From the NCBI GenBank assembly GCA_963790585.1, contig CAWBOY010000008.1, positions 62,001-126,000 of the forward strand: a stretch of DNA of 64,000 nucleotides, read 5' to 3'. The position numbers and the translations under genes were made by a program. Below are positions 53,342 through 61,331 of the stretch, piece by piece. Position 1 is the first letter of the stretch, and the number at the start of each line of letters is the position of its first letter. The notes below the pieces were generated by a model. That model did no database searches. It saw nothing but the letters and a program-made list of their open reading frames with translations, and had not been told where the DNA came from. Origin of the DNA: CAWBOY01 sp963790585. Lineage in GTDB: Bacteria > Planctomycetota > Planctomycetia > Gemmatales > Gemmataceae.

Positions 53342-54190
53342 ATGAGCCAGATCACAGCCGCAATGGTGGACGCACTCCGTAAACGTACCGGAATGCAGAT
53401 GATGAAGTGCAAGGCCGCCCTGGTCGAGGCCAATGGCGACATGGAAAAGGCCGTCGAACGGCTGCGCACCCAAAACAAAGATGCTCAAGACAAGTTCGTG
53501 AGCCGTGAAGCCGGCGAAGGCCGCGTCGCCATCTATATCGACCCGGCCAAGAAGATCGGCTCCATCTTGGAGCTGCGCTGCGAGACGGCCCCGTCCGCCA
53601 AAAACGATCTCTTCATCGCCCTGGCCAACGACCTGGCTCGTCAGGTCGCGCTGACCAATGCCACGACCCCCGAAGCGTTGCTCACCGCGCCGTTCATCGA
53701 CGATCCGAAAAAGACCGTCAACGACCGCATCGCCGAGGCTGTCGGCCTGGTTCGTGAAAACATGAAGGTCGCGCGCTTTACCAAGGCAAGCGGCCTGATG
53801 GGTTCCTATGTCCATCACGACGGCAGCGTTGGTGTGTTGCTCCTGGTCGAAGGCGAGAAAGCGGATCCGCAACTGCTCCGTGACATATGCATGCACATCA
53901 CGGCCAAGAGCCCTCTTGCCGGGACTCGCGCGGAAGTGCCGGCCGAGCGCGTAGCCAAGGAAAAAGAGATCGCCGCCGCCCAGATCAAGGAAGACCCAAA
54001 GAACGCCAGCAAACCGGCGAACATCCTCGAGATGATCGCCGAAGGCAAGATGAAGACCTGGTTCGCCGACCATGTCCTCGTCGATCAGCTGTTCGTGAAA
54101 GACGACAGCAAGACCGTCGGCCAGCTCCTCTCTTCGGCTGGCCTGAAGCTCGTTAAATTCATCCGCTATAAGGTGGGTGAAGTGGGGTAA
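53342..54190 (+). CDS. tsf: translation elongation factor Ts
   Basis: 282 residues. MSQITAAMVDALRKRTGMQMMKCKAALVEANGDMEKAVERLR is the UBA-like N-domain; the usual TGAGMMDCK loop reads TGMQMMKCK. SREAGEGRVAIYID, NDLFIALANDLARQVA and HDGSVGVLLLVEGEK follow in the core. EF-Ts exchanges GDP for GTP on EF-Tu. The downstream gap holds a palindrome interrupted by the IS3 element. Confidence 0.95.
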   Translation: MSQITAAMVDALRKRTGMQMMKCKAALVEANGDMEKAVERLRTQNKDAQDKFVSREAGEGRVAIYIDPAKKIGSILELRCETAPSAKNDLFIALANDLARQVALTNATTPEALLTAPFIDDPKKTVNDRIAEAVGLVRENMKVARFTKASGLMGSYVHHDGSVGVLLLVEGEKADPQLLRDICMHITAKSPLAGTRAEVPAERVAKEKEIAAAQIKEDPKNASKPANILEMIAEGKMKTWFADHVLVDQLFVKDDSKTVGQLLSSAGLKLVKFIRYKVGEVG

Positions 54191-54296
54191 GACCGGAAGT
54201 CAAAGCGTGAAACAACCGAGCCGGAAAGCGTGAGCGATTGTCTTGGTTCAGCCCAATCTGGAAGAATCGCCTCGCAGGGTTAGCGAGTAAAAAGCC

Positions 54297-55649
54297 TCAA
54301 CTCGAGGCCATCGGCATTGTACCGGAATTTTCTTCCGTAGCTACGGGTTCCTCTTCTTTGTTCCGCGTCGCAAGCAACGGCAACCGGATGCCCAGGCATT
54401 GACACAAATCAACGGCCGCATCGTAGACACTCAACCGCTTGGCCTTCGCCCATAGGTCCAGTGCGTTGCCGCTACAGCCACACTTGAAACAATGGAACAT
54501 CTGCTCGTCGAGGTTAGCCGAGAAACAACGGCTCGTCCCGGTGGTTGAGCCATGCAGCGGACAAGGGCCACGCTGCTGGGCACCTTGACTACTGTTGGCC
54601 CGGAAGCCGAGCAATTCCAACACGGCGGCCATGGTGACGACTGCGCGAATGGCGGCGAAGTCAATCGCCGGCGTGGCAGTGACAATGGGTTGACACTCAG
54701 CCTGCTGGCGTTGGGTCTGGCGTTGTACCTTACGGCGTTCCCGAGCCTCGGCCAACTTCCGATCACGCGTGTCCTGGATCTCCTTATCCCGGCCCTCCAG
54801 TTTATCCTTGGGGGTGACGTAGCCAATGGCACTGTGCAAACGTACCGTATTGTAGTGCTCGGTGTAGTCACCAACGATGCGCCGTGCTTCGTCAAGCGAC
54901 AACGGCGTCTGGACACGGATACATTCCCCCTTGATAGTTTTGTGCCAGCGTTCAATCTTACCGTTGGACTGTGGGTAATAGGGGGAGGTCTTGACGTGGG
55001 TCATGCCGGCAATACGAATGAACTCCTTGAAGTCCTTGGCAATGAACTGGGGCCCATTGTCGGAAATGATGCGTGGCTTGGCGTTGGGGTACGACTCGCG
55101 GGCACGTTGAATAATAATCTCCACGTCGGATTCCTCCATTTTTTCGCGGATTTCGTGATGGACGATGAAGCGGCTACAGCCATCGAGGACGGAACAAAGG
55201 AAGTAAAACGTACCAGCGATGTTGAGGTAACTGACATCGACATGCCAGTGTTCATGGGGTGTCAACGGTTGAACGAAACCAGTACCCTTCTTGGAGATGT
55301 TGGGAGTGGCTCCCGCCAACAAGCCATTGACTTTCAGAACGCGATAGACACTGGTGGGACTACAGGCAACAACATCGGCGTCGAGCATCATGAAGGTCAG
55401 TCGGCGATAGCCTTCGAGGGGATGGAAGCGAGCAAATGTACAGATGCGATCCTTCTCGTCGTCGCTGAGCCAGTGGTCGCGTGGTATCCAGGCGTTGTGT
55501 TCGTTGACCTTGCCGAAGCGATGCTTCCAGTCGTGGAATTTACTGGAGCCAATGCCGATCCACGGCAGGAAGCGACAGACGGCGATCTCCGTCTTGTCGC
55601 TCCAAGCGCGGACGAAGTCGACGAGTTGGTCGCGGGAGTCGTGTGGCAC
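54297..55649 (-). CDS. IS3 transposase OrfB with C-terminal CHC2 zinc finger
   Basis: 450 residues. The front has an IS3 HTH-21-like region (HPLEGYRRLTFMMLD) and the integrase core with the DDE residues: HWHVDVSYLN, IISDNGPQF and NGKIERWH. After a basic linker (RERRKVQRQTQRQQ) comes an unexpected domain at about 340-425: CPLH (Cys363, His366), then HCFKCGCSGNALDLW (Cys387, Cys390), then LSVYDAAVDLCQCLGI. Cys-x2-His...Cys-x2-Cys followed by that helix is the CHC2 zinc ribbon of DnaG primase. GTG 55649 is the frame's first start, but expression probably comes by -1 frameshift from OrfA. Confidence 0.9.
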   Translation of the reverse strand: MPHDSRDQLVDFVRAWSDKTEIAVCRFLPWIGIGSSKFHDWKHRFGKVNEHNAWIPRDHWLSDDEKDRICTFARFHPLEGYRRLTFMMLDADVVACSPTSVYRVLKVNGLLAGATPNISKKGTGFVQPLTPHEHWHVDVSYLNIAGTFYFLCSVLDGCSRFIVHHEIREKMEESDVEIIIQRARESYPNAKPRIISDNGPQFIAKDFKEFIRIAGMTHVKTSPYYPQSNGKIERWHKTIKGECIRVQTPLSLDEARRIVGDYTEHYNTVRLHSAIGYVTPKDKLEGRDKEIQDTRDRKLAEARERRKVQRQTQRQQAECQPIVTATPAIDFAAIRAVVTMAAVLELLGFRANSSQGAQQRGPCPLHGSTTGTSRCFSANLDEQMFHCFKCGCSGNALDLWAKAKRLSVYDAAVDLCQCLGIRLPLLATRNKEEEPVATEENSGTMPMASS

Positions 55650-55660
55650 CCAACGACCCT

Positions 55661-55981
55661 TTAGATCTCCCCAAGCTCTTTTTTTAAAAGGGTATGCTCT
55701 TCCATGAGCTCGGCCATCACGGAATCCTTGCGTTGCAGCTTGGCCTCGAGACGTTCGATCTTCTGATCCTTGGCGTCGTCGACGGCCTTGGACTTACGGC
55801 CGTTTTCGAAAGCGAGGTGGGCATTCTCGAAGAGTTGCCGCTGCCACTGGTAGAAGAGCGTGGGGCTGATCTCGAACTCATCGCAGAGTTTGGAGATGGG
55901 CGTGTTTTCGAGGAGATGGCGCTTGACGATAGCGACCTTCTCTTGGGGCGTAAAGTGGCGGCGTGTCTGCTTCTCGGACAT
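55661..55981 (-). CDS. IS3 transposase OrfA (HTH protein)
   Basis: 106 residues. RRHFTPQEKVAIVKRHLLENTPISKLCDEF is the IS3 OrfA helix-turn-helix, followed by ISPTLFYQWQRQLFENAHLAFE and a leucine-zipper-like coiled coil (KIERLEAKLQRKDSVMAELMEEHTLLKKEL) that brings OrfA and OrfAB together. Stop TAA shortly before OrfB. ATG 55981 is preceded by GGAGGTATTGCC. Confidence 0.92.
   Translation of the reverse strand: MSEKQTRRHFTPQEKVAIVKRHLLENTPISKLCDEFEISPTLFYQWQRQLFENAHLAFENGRKSKAVDDAKDQKIERLEAKLQRKDSVMAELMEEHTLLKKELGEI
55679..55685 (-). other. predicted programmed -1 frameshift site
   Basis: On the coding strand TTA AAA AAA GAG gives an A AAA AAA heptamer near the OrfA stop. Slipping back one base leads into AGA GCT TGG GGA GAT CTA AAG, which continues without a stop into OrfB. 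This is the usual way IS3 elements make OrfAB. Confidence 0.75.
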
Positions 55982-56111
55982 GGCAATACCTCCGTTTCAG
56001 GTTATGCTAACCCAAACGAAGGCGTTTTCCAGATCCGACTGGGGCAAAACACGATGGTCCTACTAATAGGCCGTTGTTCACGCTTTCCGGCTCGGTTTCA
56101 TTATGCGGTTT

Positions 56112-56591
56112 CTAGGAAATCGGAAGTTCGAATCTTGTCGCCCCGAGTAATTGGAAAGCATACTTCGTCCAATCCACCCAGAGCAGTCCCGGCACGCGCG
56201 CGAAGTCTCGGATATTGTCTGTCACTACAGTCGCGCCGAGTTCTATGGCCAGCGCCGCCAAGCGCAGGTCGTTTCGGCCAACGTTCAGCCTCATCTTACG
56301 GAAGGCAACATGCCGAATCACGGCGGCATCTGTCATGGCGTAAAGTGCGAAGCGTGCGAGAGAATAGACGGCGTCATTGAGCATTTGTGAGGCGAATTGC
56401 TCTTCTTGCGGCGTGCGGCAACGCTGAAGATATCCAAGCCATCCCGTGACAACCTCCTCCACATTTACAGATGCCACTCCAACAATGTCACCGCTCATAG
56501 GGTCGTTGTGCCGAGAATACGCCGAATAAACGCCCGGATGCCGATGTCGCAAGTGAGTGAGCGTGGTCGTGTCCAGCAAGTAGAGGGCCAT
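56112..56591 (-). CDS. PIN domain toxin (VapC-like)
   Basis: 159 residues. YLLDTTTLTHLRHRHP contains the first Asp, SVNVEEVVTGWL the second acidic patch, and VGRNDLRLAALAIELGATVVTDNIRDFARVPGLLWVDW the last residues. This is the PIN fold and VapC length. Its ATG touches the stop of the upstream HicB-like gene (one shared base), so they form an operon. It sits just outside the IS-interrupted palindrome. Confidence 0.87.
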   Translation of the reverse strand: MALYLLDTTTLTHLRHRHPGVYSAYSRHNDPMSGDIVGVASVNVEEVVTGWLGYLQRCRTPQEEQFASQMLNDAVYSLARFALYAMTDAAVIRHVAFRKMRLNVGRNDLRLAALAIELGATVVTDNIRDFARVPGLLWVDWTKYAFQLLGATRFELPIS

Positions 56592-56884
56592 CAGTCTGCA
56601 TTCTCAATCGCATTAGCCACTTTGCGATGTTCTTCTATGGATTTGAGAAATTCAGGATATAGTGGGTTGAGGATCATCCTCTGATGGATTTCGTCCAATG
56701 ACTCCTCATTTTGCGTGCGCAGCATTCGCAACTGAGCGCCGTTTTGCAAACGATGCTTGAGGACGTCTGAAAGCGCGTTCATCGCCGCGGCTTCGGTGCT
56801 ACCGTCCGCAGATAGCGGCACGGGACTCTGCGTCGATGCTCGAAAACCTGTTGCTGTTGGCTCGAGAAGCACTGGAATTTCCAC
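56591..56884 (-). CDS. HicB-like small protein, probable antitoxin
   Basis: 97 residues. IPVLLEPTATGFRASTQSPVPLSADGSTEAAAMNAL has the HicB-type alpha-beta layout with a conserved small-residue turn. The C-terminus (LHRLQNGAQLRML...-like helices and SIEEHRKVANAIENAD) is helical and acidic enough to cover a toxin. It is inferred as antitoxin from its one-base overlap with the PIN gene; a PIN toxin with a HicB-like partner is an atypical but known combination. Confidence 0.62.
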   Translation of the reverse strand: MEIPVLLEPTATGFRASTQSPVPLSADGSTEAAAMNALSDVLKHRLQNGAQLRMLRTQNEESLDEIHQRMILNPLYPEFLKSIEEHRKVANAIENAD

Positions 56885-57036
56885 CGAACGCTAACCTCAG
56901 AAAGATAGATGCGACTATACACTTGGGCGGCAGACCCGAGGGGCGATCCTCTCGTGGGCGCCGCACAACCATTCTCATCGGCGACGATCGACGAGTCAAG
57001 GCAGCGACTCGTCGAGTAAAAGTCCAACCAGGCCAA

Positions 57037-57065
57037 CCCCCCGGCAAGCCGGGGGGCTATATAAA
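57037..57065. repeat. CCCCCCGGCAAGCCGGGGGG palindrome, copy 5
   Basis: Perfect 20-base palindrome with CTATATAAAC behind it, one base short of the argJ stop. Same family as 15338, 48946 and 53231. Between 56885 and 57036 no gene is visible. Confidence 0.88.
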
Positions 57066-58274
57066 CTACGTCGTGTAATCGGCGTTGAGGCGGATATATT
57101 CATCGGTCAGGTCGCAGGTCCAGAAAGTGCAGGCGGCTTGGCCCAGGGTGAATCGTAGGCGTATATCAATCTCACGGTGATCTTTCAGATAGGCCGACGC
57201 GGCGGCGGCGTCGAACGGTTGCGGCACGCCGGCCTGGTAAAGACACGTCTCGCCGACCCATAACGATAGATCTTCTTCCTCGAACTCGACGCCGGCGTAG
57301 CCTGCGGCGGAGACGATGCGGCCCCAGTTTGGATCAGCGCCAAAGACAGCCGTTTTGACGAGAGCGCTATCGGCCACGGCGGTCGCCACGCGGCGGGCCT
57401 CTTCTTCGGTTCGCAGCCCTTCGACGCGCAAGGTTATCAGGTGCTTTGCCCCCTCGGCATCGGCGGCGATGGCGCGGGCCAGCTCGCCACAGACTTCCGC
57501 GAGGGCGCTTTCAAAACGGGCCAGGCGTTCGCCCTCCAGGGGGGCCATGTCCAAGGCAGCCTGGCCGTTGGCAAAGACGAGTAAGGTATCGTTGGTGCTC
57601 GTGTGCCCCTCGACGCGGACGCAATTGAACGACTTGCCGGCAGCCCGAGCCGTCGCGGCCGACAGATCGGCGGGAGCTATCGAAGCATCCGTAAAGACGA
57701 ACGCCAGCATCGTAGCCAGGTTCGGCCCGATCATGGCAGCTCCCTTGGCCATGCCGGTCAAATGCACATCAACGCCGTCAATTGAGATCGTTTTCAGATT
57801 TATTTTGGGATGGGTGTCGGTCGTGAGAATGGCTCGGGCGGCACAATCGAGCGCGTGGACCGTGGGATGGAGCACCATCGAAGCGCGGACGATGCCGCTC
57901 TCGACCTGTGGCATAGGCAAAAGGCGGCCTATAACACCGGTGGAGCAGACGAGAAACTGTTCCTGGGCCAAGCCGAGGGCGCAGGCAGCGACGTCGGTCA
58001 TGTGCCGGGCGTCAGCCACACCTTGGGATCCGGTGCAAGCATTGGCGTTGCCGGAACAGATGACAACGCCGCGCGCCGTAGCCGAGGGCACTCGCTCCTG
58101 ACAGATACGAACCGGCGCGGTGCGCACGCGATTCTGAGTGAACACTCCGGCGACGGTGGCCGGTGCATCGCTGACGATCAGGGCCAAATCGTAGCGTTCC
58201 GGATCAGGATTCGGACGGATGCCACAATGGACGCCCGCGAACCGATAGCCACGAGCGAGTTGCGATTCGTGCAT
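57066..58274 (-). CDS. argJ: glutamate N-acetyltransferase / amino-acid acetyltransferase
   Basis: 402 residues. GYRFAGVHCGIRPNPDPERYDLALI, FTQNRVRTAPV, SGNANACTGSQG, CSTGVIGRLLPM and KGAAMIGPNLATMLAFVFTD contain the family motifs. The Thr in ATMLAF is the autocleavage and nucleophile residue. HTSTNDTLLVFANG and AVFGADPNWGRIVSAAGYAG follow. The enzyme recycles acetyl groups in arginine biosynthesis. No other arg gene is adjacent. Confidence 0.95.
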   Translation of the reverse strand: MHESQLARGYRFAGVHCGIRPNPDPERYDLALIVSDAPATVAGVFTQNRVRTAPVRICQERVPSATARGVVICSGNANACTGSQGVADARHMTDVAACALGLAQEQFLVCSTGVIGRLLPMPQVESGIVRASMVLHPTVHALDCAARAILTTDTHPKINLKTISIDGVDVHLTGMAKGAAMIGPNLATMLAFVFTDASIAPADLSAATARAAGKSFNCVRVEGHTSTNDTLLVFANGQAALDMAPLEGERLARFESALAEVCGELARAIAADAEGAKHLITLRVEGLRTEEEARRVATAVADSALVKTAVFGADPNWGRIVSAAGYAGVEFEEEDLSLWVGETCLYQAGVPQPFDAAAASAYLKDHREIDIRLRFTLGQAACTFWTCDLTDEYIRLNADYTT

Positions 58275-58314
58275 GGTGGATGGGTCACTCGAATTTAGGA
58301 GAATCGTTCGATTT

Positions 58315-59130
58315 TTATACGATCAACACAGCGGCCTTGGGAAGCCAACCGACCTCACCGCCGCCAAGCTCCAGCTGCACCCAGTCGGCTCGCTCACACA
58401 AAACCCGAGCCTCGACGCCGATCGGCAGCGGTGTCGCGTAGCGCGCGGGAAACGCCGGCTGCCCGTCACTTAACCAGCCGTTGCCCTTACGCAAGCGCTG
58501 TCCTTCTATCTTAATGACCGCCCAGCTCTCCACGTTGGCCGTCCGTTCTTTTTCAAAGATCATGAGGCCCCAACCTGTCGTCGTAACCGCGGCGAGGAAG
58601 AAGGCGATGCTCATGACGAGAAGGCTTCGGTGTCGCTTCATTCTCCATCGAGTGAATACAACACAAGCGCTTACATAAGCGATAAAAGCGAGCGCCAAAA
58701 TGCTATTCGATGCTGGCGTCCAGGTATTGACTGAAGGCGTCTGTTTGCCAAGAGCGCCTTCGATCGGATAGTCGACTTGATTACGGGCCGCCGCAAGCGC
58801 GGCACGCAGATGCGGACTTGTCGGCTCAAAGTGAAGACCGACTCGATAAGAGACGATCGCACCAGCGACATCGCCGCCGAGAAGCTGGGCATTGCCAAGG
58901 CTCAGGTACAAAGTCGGATTGCTCATGCCGCGCAGGCTCAGCTCCGCGAGATCCCGTACCGCCTGCCGGAACCGCGGTACGCCACGGTCTTTCTCCGACC
59001 GGAGCGCGACTCCGTGTCGAAACTCAGCCACAGCGTGTTCGGCCAAAGCAACATCCGAGAGATCGCGCGACTCCCACGCCGGCACGACGACCAGGAACGC
59101 TGTTAAGCCTAAAAATCCGAGGTGCGACAC
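58315..59130 (-). CDS. batE: BatE-like TPR and SH3 protein
   Basis: About 271 residues from GTG 59130, which has GAGGAGG 5 bases upstream; the longer start at 59175 is less likely. A signal or anchor (HLGFLGLTAFLVVVPAW) precedes a TPR-like domain (NPTLYLSLGNAQLLGGDVAGAIVSYRVGL). A central membrane helix pair (ILALAFIAYVSACVVF, SLLVMSIAFFLAAVTTTGW) and an SH3-like end (RVLCERADWVQLELGGGEVGWL) follow. Overlaps the BatD end by 22 bases. Part of the Bat complex whose biochemical role is still debated. Confidence 0.82.
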   Translation of the reverse strand: MSHLGFLGLTAFLVVVPAWESRDLSDVALAEHAVAEFRHGVALRSEKDRGVPRFRQAVRDLAELSLRGMSNPTLYLSLGNAQLLGGDVAGAIVSYRVGLHFEPTSPHLRAALAAARNQVDYPIEGALGKQTPSVNTWTPASNSILALAFIAYVSACVVFTRWRMKRHRSLLVMSIAFFLAAVTTTGWGLMIFEKERTANVESWAVIKIEGQRLRKGNGWLSDGQPAFPARYATPLPIGVEARVLCERADWVQLELGGGEVGWLPKAAVLIV

Positions 59131-60161
59131 GTCGCCTCCTCGAGTTCGAGCACCAGGCGGGTCGCCTGTCGGCAAAGGTTGGTATTGTCTTTTGTGTCGG
59201 GCATGCGCGACAAACTTTCAGAAAATCGTATCGCATCGCATTGCTCGTAAATCGTCGCCGTTTGCGCGGCGAGCGCGTCCGAACATCCTTGATTGCGTAC
59301 GCGGTCGGCAACCTCGGCGGGGGTCGGCTCTTCCGCGGGCAGGCCGAGCCGTTGCCGTAGATAGTTTGTCAGAGCGGCCGCCGCGCGCGTCGCCGCGGCG
59401 ACCGGCGGAAGCGAATCGATTTCCTCCAACATTCTGAGTGCTTCCTTGGCGGCCCGGCTGCGCTGACGACGGTCAGCGTCCAGGCTGCTTGGCCAATAGC
59501 GACGCCAGGCCTGATACCAGCCCAGGCACAGCAGCGGCGGCGCGATCAGCAGTAGCGAGGTAAGCCAGATCGACGGCGGCTCCGGCGGGCCACGCCGTTC
59601 GAGGAGCTGGCTCGCGTCAGGCACGGCATACACACTCTCAGGCAAAGGCGGGCGCTCGAACTCAAACGTCCTCGCGGGCAACACCTTGAGAGGTAACGGA
59701 TCGGAATAGTCGATTTGAAATCGGCTCTCGGGAAACGGAATATCCGGATCGTAGAAGGCCAACGGAATGCTCGGTATCTCCTGCACCTTCGCCGAGCGCG
59801 GTTTGAGTCGATAGACGAACTCCCATGTCTGCGGATCGAGTTGTTTATCCGCTGTCTCGATGTTCTCGATGTAAAAGGATTGCGTGAAGGTTGGCAGCTC
59901 CGCCAGGTTGATTCGCTGCGGCGGCTGGTGGATGGCCCCCTGAGCCATGATCCGAACTCGCAGTAGCAACGGCTGCTCGACGCGCAAGGCATTGGTGTCG
60001 GCCACAGCCGCAATGCGAAATTGTCCGCTCGCTTCGCTGAAGGGAACGTGCCAAGGCCGGCCTGTCGTTGGAATCGTCGTCGGTTCTTCTATCCCGAGCG
60101 CGTTCGGCACGGCGCCTAGAGTGATGCAGAGCAGGGAGAGATCGATTGCGAATCGACGCAT
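59109..60161 (-). CDS. batD: BatD-like membrane protein
   Basis: About 350 residues from ATG 60161. Signal peptide RRFAIDLSLLCITLGAVPNALG. Immunoglobulin-like strands follow (VEQPLLLRVRIMAQGAIHQPP, YIENIETADKQLDPQTWEFVYRLKP), then a membrane helix (IWLTSLLLIAPPLLCLGWYQ) and a helical cytosolic domain ending LVLELEEATCRTSDF. The open frame reaches back to 60299 through a repeat, which is rejected as start. Lies between batC and batE. Confidence 0.8.
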   Translation of the reverse strand: MRRFAIDLSLLCITLGAVPNALGIEEPTTIPTTGRPWHVPFSEASGQFRIAAVADTNALRVEQPLLLRVRIMAQGAIHQPPQRINLAELPTFTQSFYIENIETADKQLDPQTWEFVYRLKPRSAKVQEIPSIPLAFYDPDIPFPESRFQIDYSDPLPLKVLPARTFEFERPPLPESVYAVPDASQLLERRGPPEPPSIWLTSLLLIAPPLLCLGWYQAWRRYWPSSLDADRRQRSRAAKEALRMLEEIDSLPPVAAATRAAAALTNYLRQRLGLPAEEPTPAEVADRVRNQGCSDALAAQTATIYEQCDAIRFSESLSRMPDTKDNTNLCRQATRLVLELEEATCRTSDF

Positions 60162-60193
60162 TGTCAAAAACCATGACCGGCGCGGCAAAGCTC

Positions 60194-60327
60194 CTAGTGC
60201 GTCGTCGAGACTAAATTTACGGGTGGCACAGACATTCCTGTCTGTGCCACCTAAACGCACATTCGTCGGCTCCCGCACAGACAGGAATGTCTGTGCCACC
60301 GTAAATTTAGTCTCGACGACGCACTAG
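60194..60327. repeat. GACTAAATTT/GTGGCACAGACATTCC palindrome, copy 2
   Basis: A 134-base element with long perfect outer arms: CTAGTGCGTCGTCGAGACTA... and the complement ending at 60327. Its interior matches copy 1 at 22403-22518, including GACTAAATTT and the GGCACAGACATTCCTGTCTG hairpin. It occupies the whole batC-batD gap. Confidence 0.92.
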
Positions 60328-60331
60328 CATT

Positions 60332-61329
60332 CTACCAATCGCGGATCCCTTCCGGAACGGGCCGCAGCCCACGCAGCCGGCTATCGCGGATGTCCTTGAG
60401 GATCAGCGGCAACGCCTGTCGCAGATGCGTCTCCGCTTCGCTCGAGGTCAAAGGTGGCTCTTCTTCCTTTTTCGGGATGGGCCGTGGATTCCCAGCGGCC
60501 GCTGCCTTGGGGCCTTCGCCCTTGGGTCCGTCCCCCTTCTCGGCCCCGGTGTCCGCTTGATCCGCGCCGTCGGGCTTAGATGACTCCTTGGTCTGTCCCT
60601 GATCTCTATTGTTCTCAGGCCGAGGACGGGCGCACGCTCTGGGTCGTCGCCCTTGTCCTCGTTTTCGGGCGAGGGCAAGTATTGATCGGCCAGGAGGCGT
60701 GCCCGAGCGCGATTGAGGCGCGCCGCGGCCGCCACCGTGGAATTGGGTGCGAGTTCGAGCGATTTGTCATACGCCGCCAGCGCGTGGCGATAGTTTTCGC
60801 CCTGCGGCCCCGGCGGTCCGAAAAGCAGGCAATTCGCAAAGCCGAAGAGAGCCTCCGGTCGATGTGGATCGTCAAGAGCGGTGCAACAACGGAACAAATC
60901 CGCCGCCTCGCGTAAGCCCGCGAAGTCGCCAGTAGGATCAAGCCGAGCCAATTGATAGCGCGCCAGCGCCTGGTCGAAGGCGGTCAGCCCCGGATCGCTG
61001 GCCCGCTCGGACGCGCGCTGATAAAGCGCAAGCGCCTCGGCATAATCGCCTCGGGCGAAGGCTTCGTTGCCGCGGCGGACGAGGGAATCGGGCGGTGGTT
61101 CCGCTACCGCGGCGATGAGAAGGAAAGGGACTGCCACAAAGAGAAGGAGAAGACCCTGGTTTAAGCCCCTCGCCCCCTTTAGGGGGAGAGGGGTTGGGGT
61201 GAGGGGGCGGAATGTGGGCAAATTTTGCCCCCTCACCCCCAACCCCTCTCCCCCTTCGGGGGCGAGGGGGGCAATTGTCCATACCTCTCCACCTTCGGCG
61301 GCAACGGGGGCTTGGAAGTGCTTATTCAT
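60332..61329 (-). CDS. batC: BatC-like TPR protein, frame-disrupted and with embedded repeat
   Basis: About 332 residues restored. After ATG 61329 (MNKHFQAPVAAEGG) the codons run through a palindromic repeat, then a hydrophobic segment LLLLFVAVPFLLIAAVA and TPR units (RRGNEAFARGDYAEALALYQRASE, YRHALAAYDKSLELAPNSTVAAA). At about 60600-60622 the frame changes. The next frame reads ENNRDQGQTKESSKPDGADQ, KKEEEPPLTSSEAETHLRQA and LRGLRPVPEGIRDW, stopping at 60332, a typical BatC end. The uncorrected frame ends at 60448. It lies between batB and batD. Confidence 0.82.
61164..61272. repeat. CCCCTCTCCCCC palindrome inside batC
   Basis: GCCCCCTTTAGGGGGAGAGG and its approximate complement about 60 bases away form a palindrome whose two halves are in the reading frame of batC. 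Related to 27438-27530. Encodes the odd peptide LTPTPLPLKGARG. Confidence 0.85.
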
Positions 61330-61331
61330 CT

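Larger units (their letters stand above)
54239..56051 (-). mobile_element. IS3-family insertion sequence, 1,813 bp, with 4-bp target duplication
   Basis: Ends begin TGTCTTGGTTCAGCCCAATC on the left and, read inward from the right, TGTTTTGCCCCAGTCGGATC. Both continue TCTGGAA...CGCC...GGGTTAGC, giving imperfect terminal repeats of about 45 bases. CGAT flanks both sides (54235-54238 and 56052-56055), a 4-bp duplication that fits IS3. Inside are OrfA and OrfB with an A7 slippery run. The insertion splits an older palindrome: ACCGAGCCGGAAAGCGTGA at 54215-54233 pairs with 56078-56096. Confidence 0.88.

Noticed and set aside
54552..55664. A 370-codon plus-strand frame across the IS3 element
   Set aside because: It is the shadow of OrfB, which has all DDE residues and the zinc finger; the plus-strand product has no recognisable domain.
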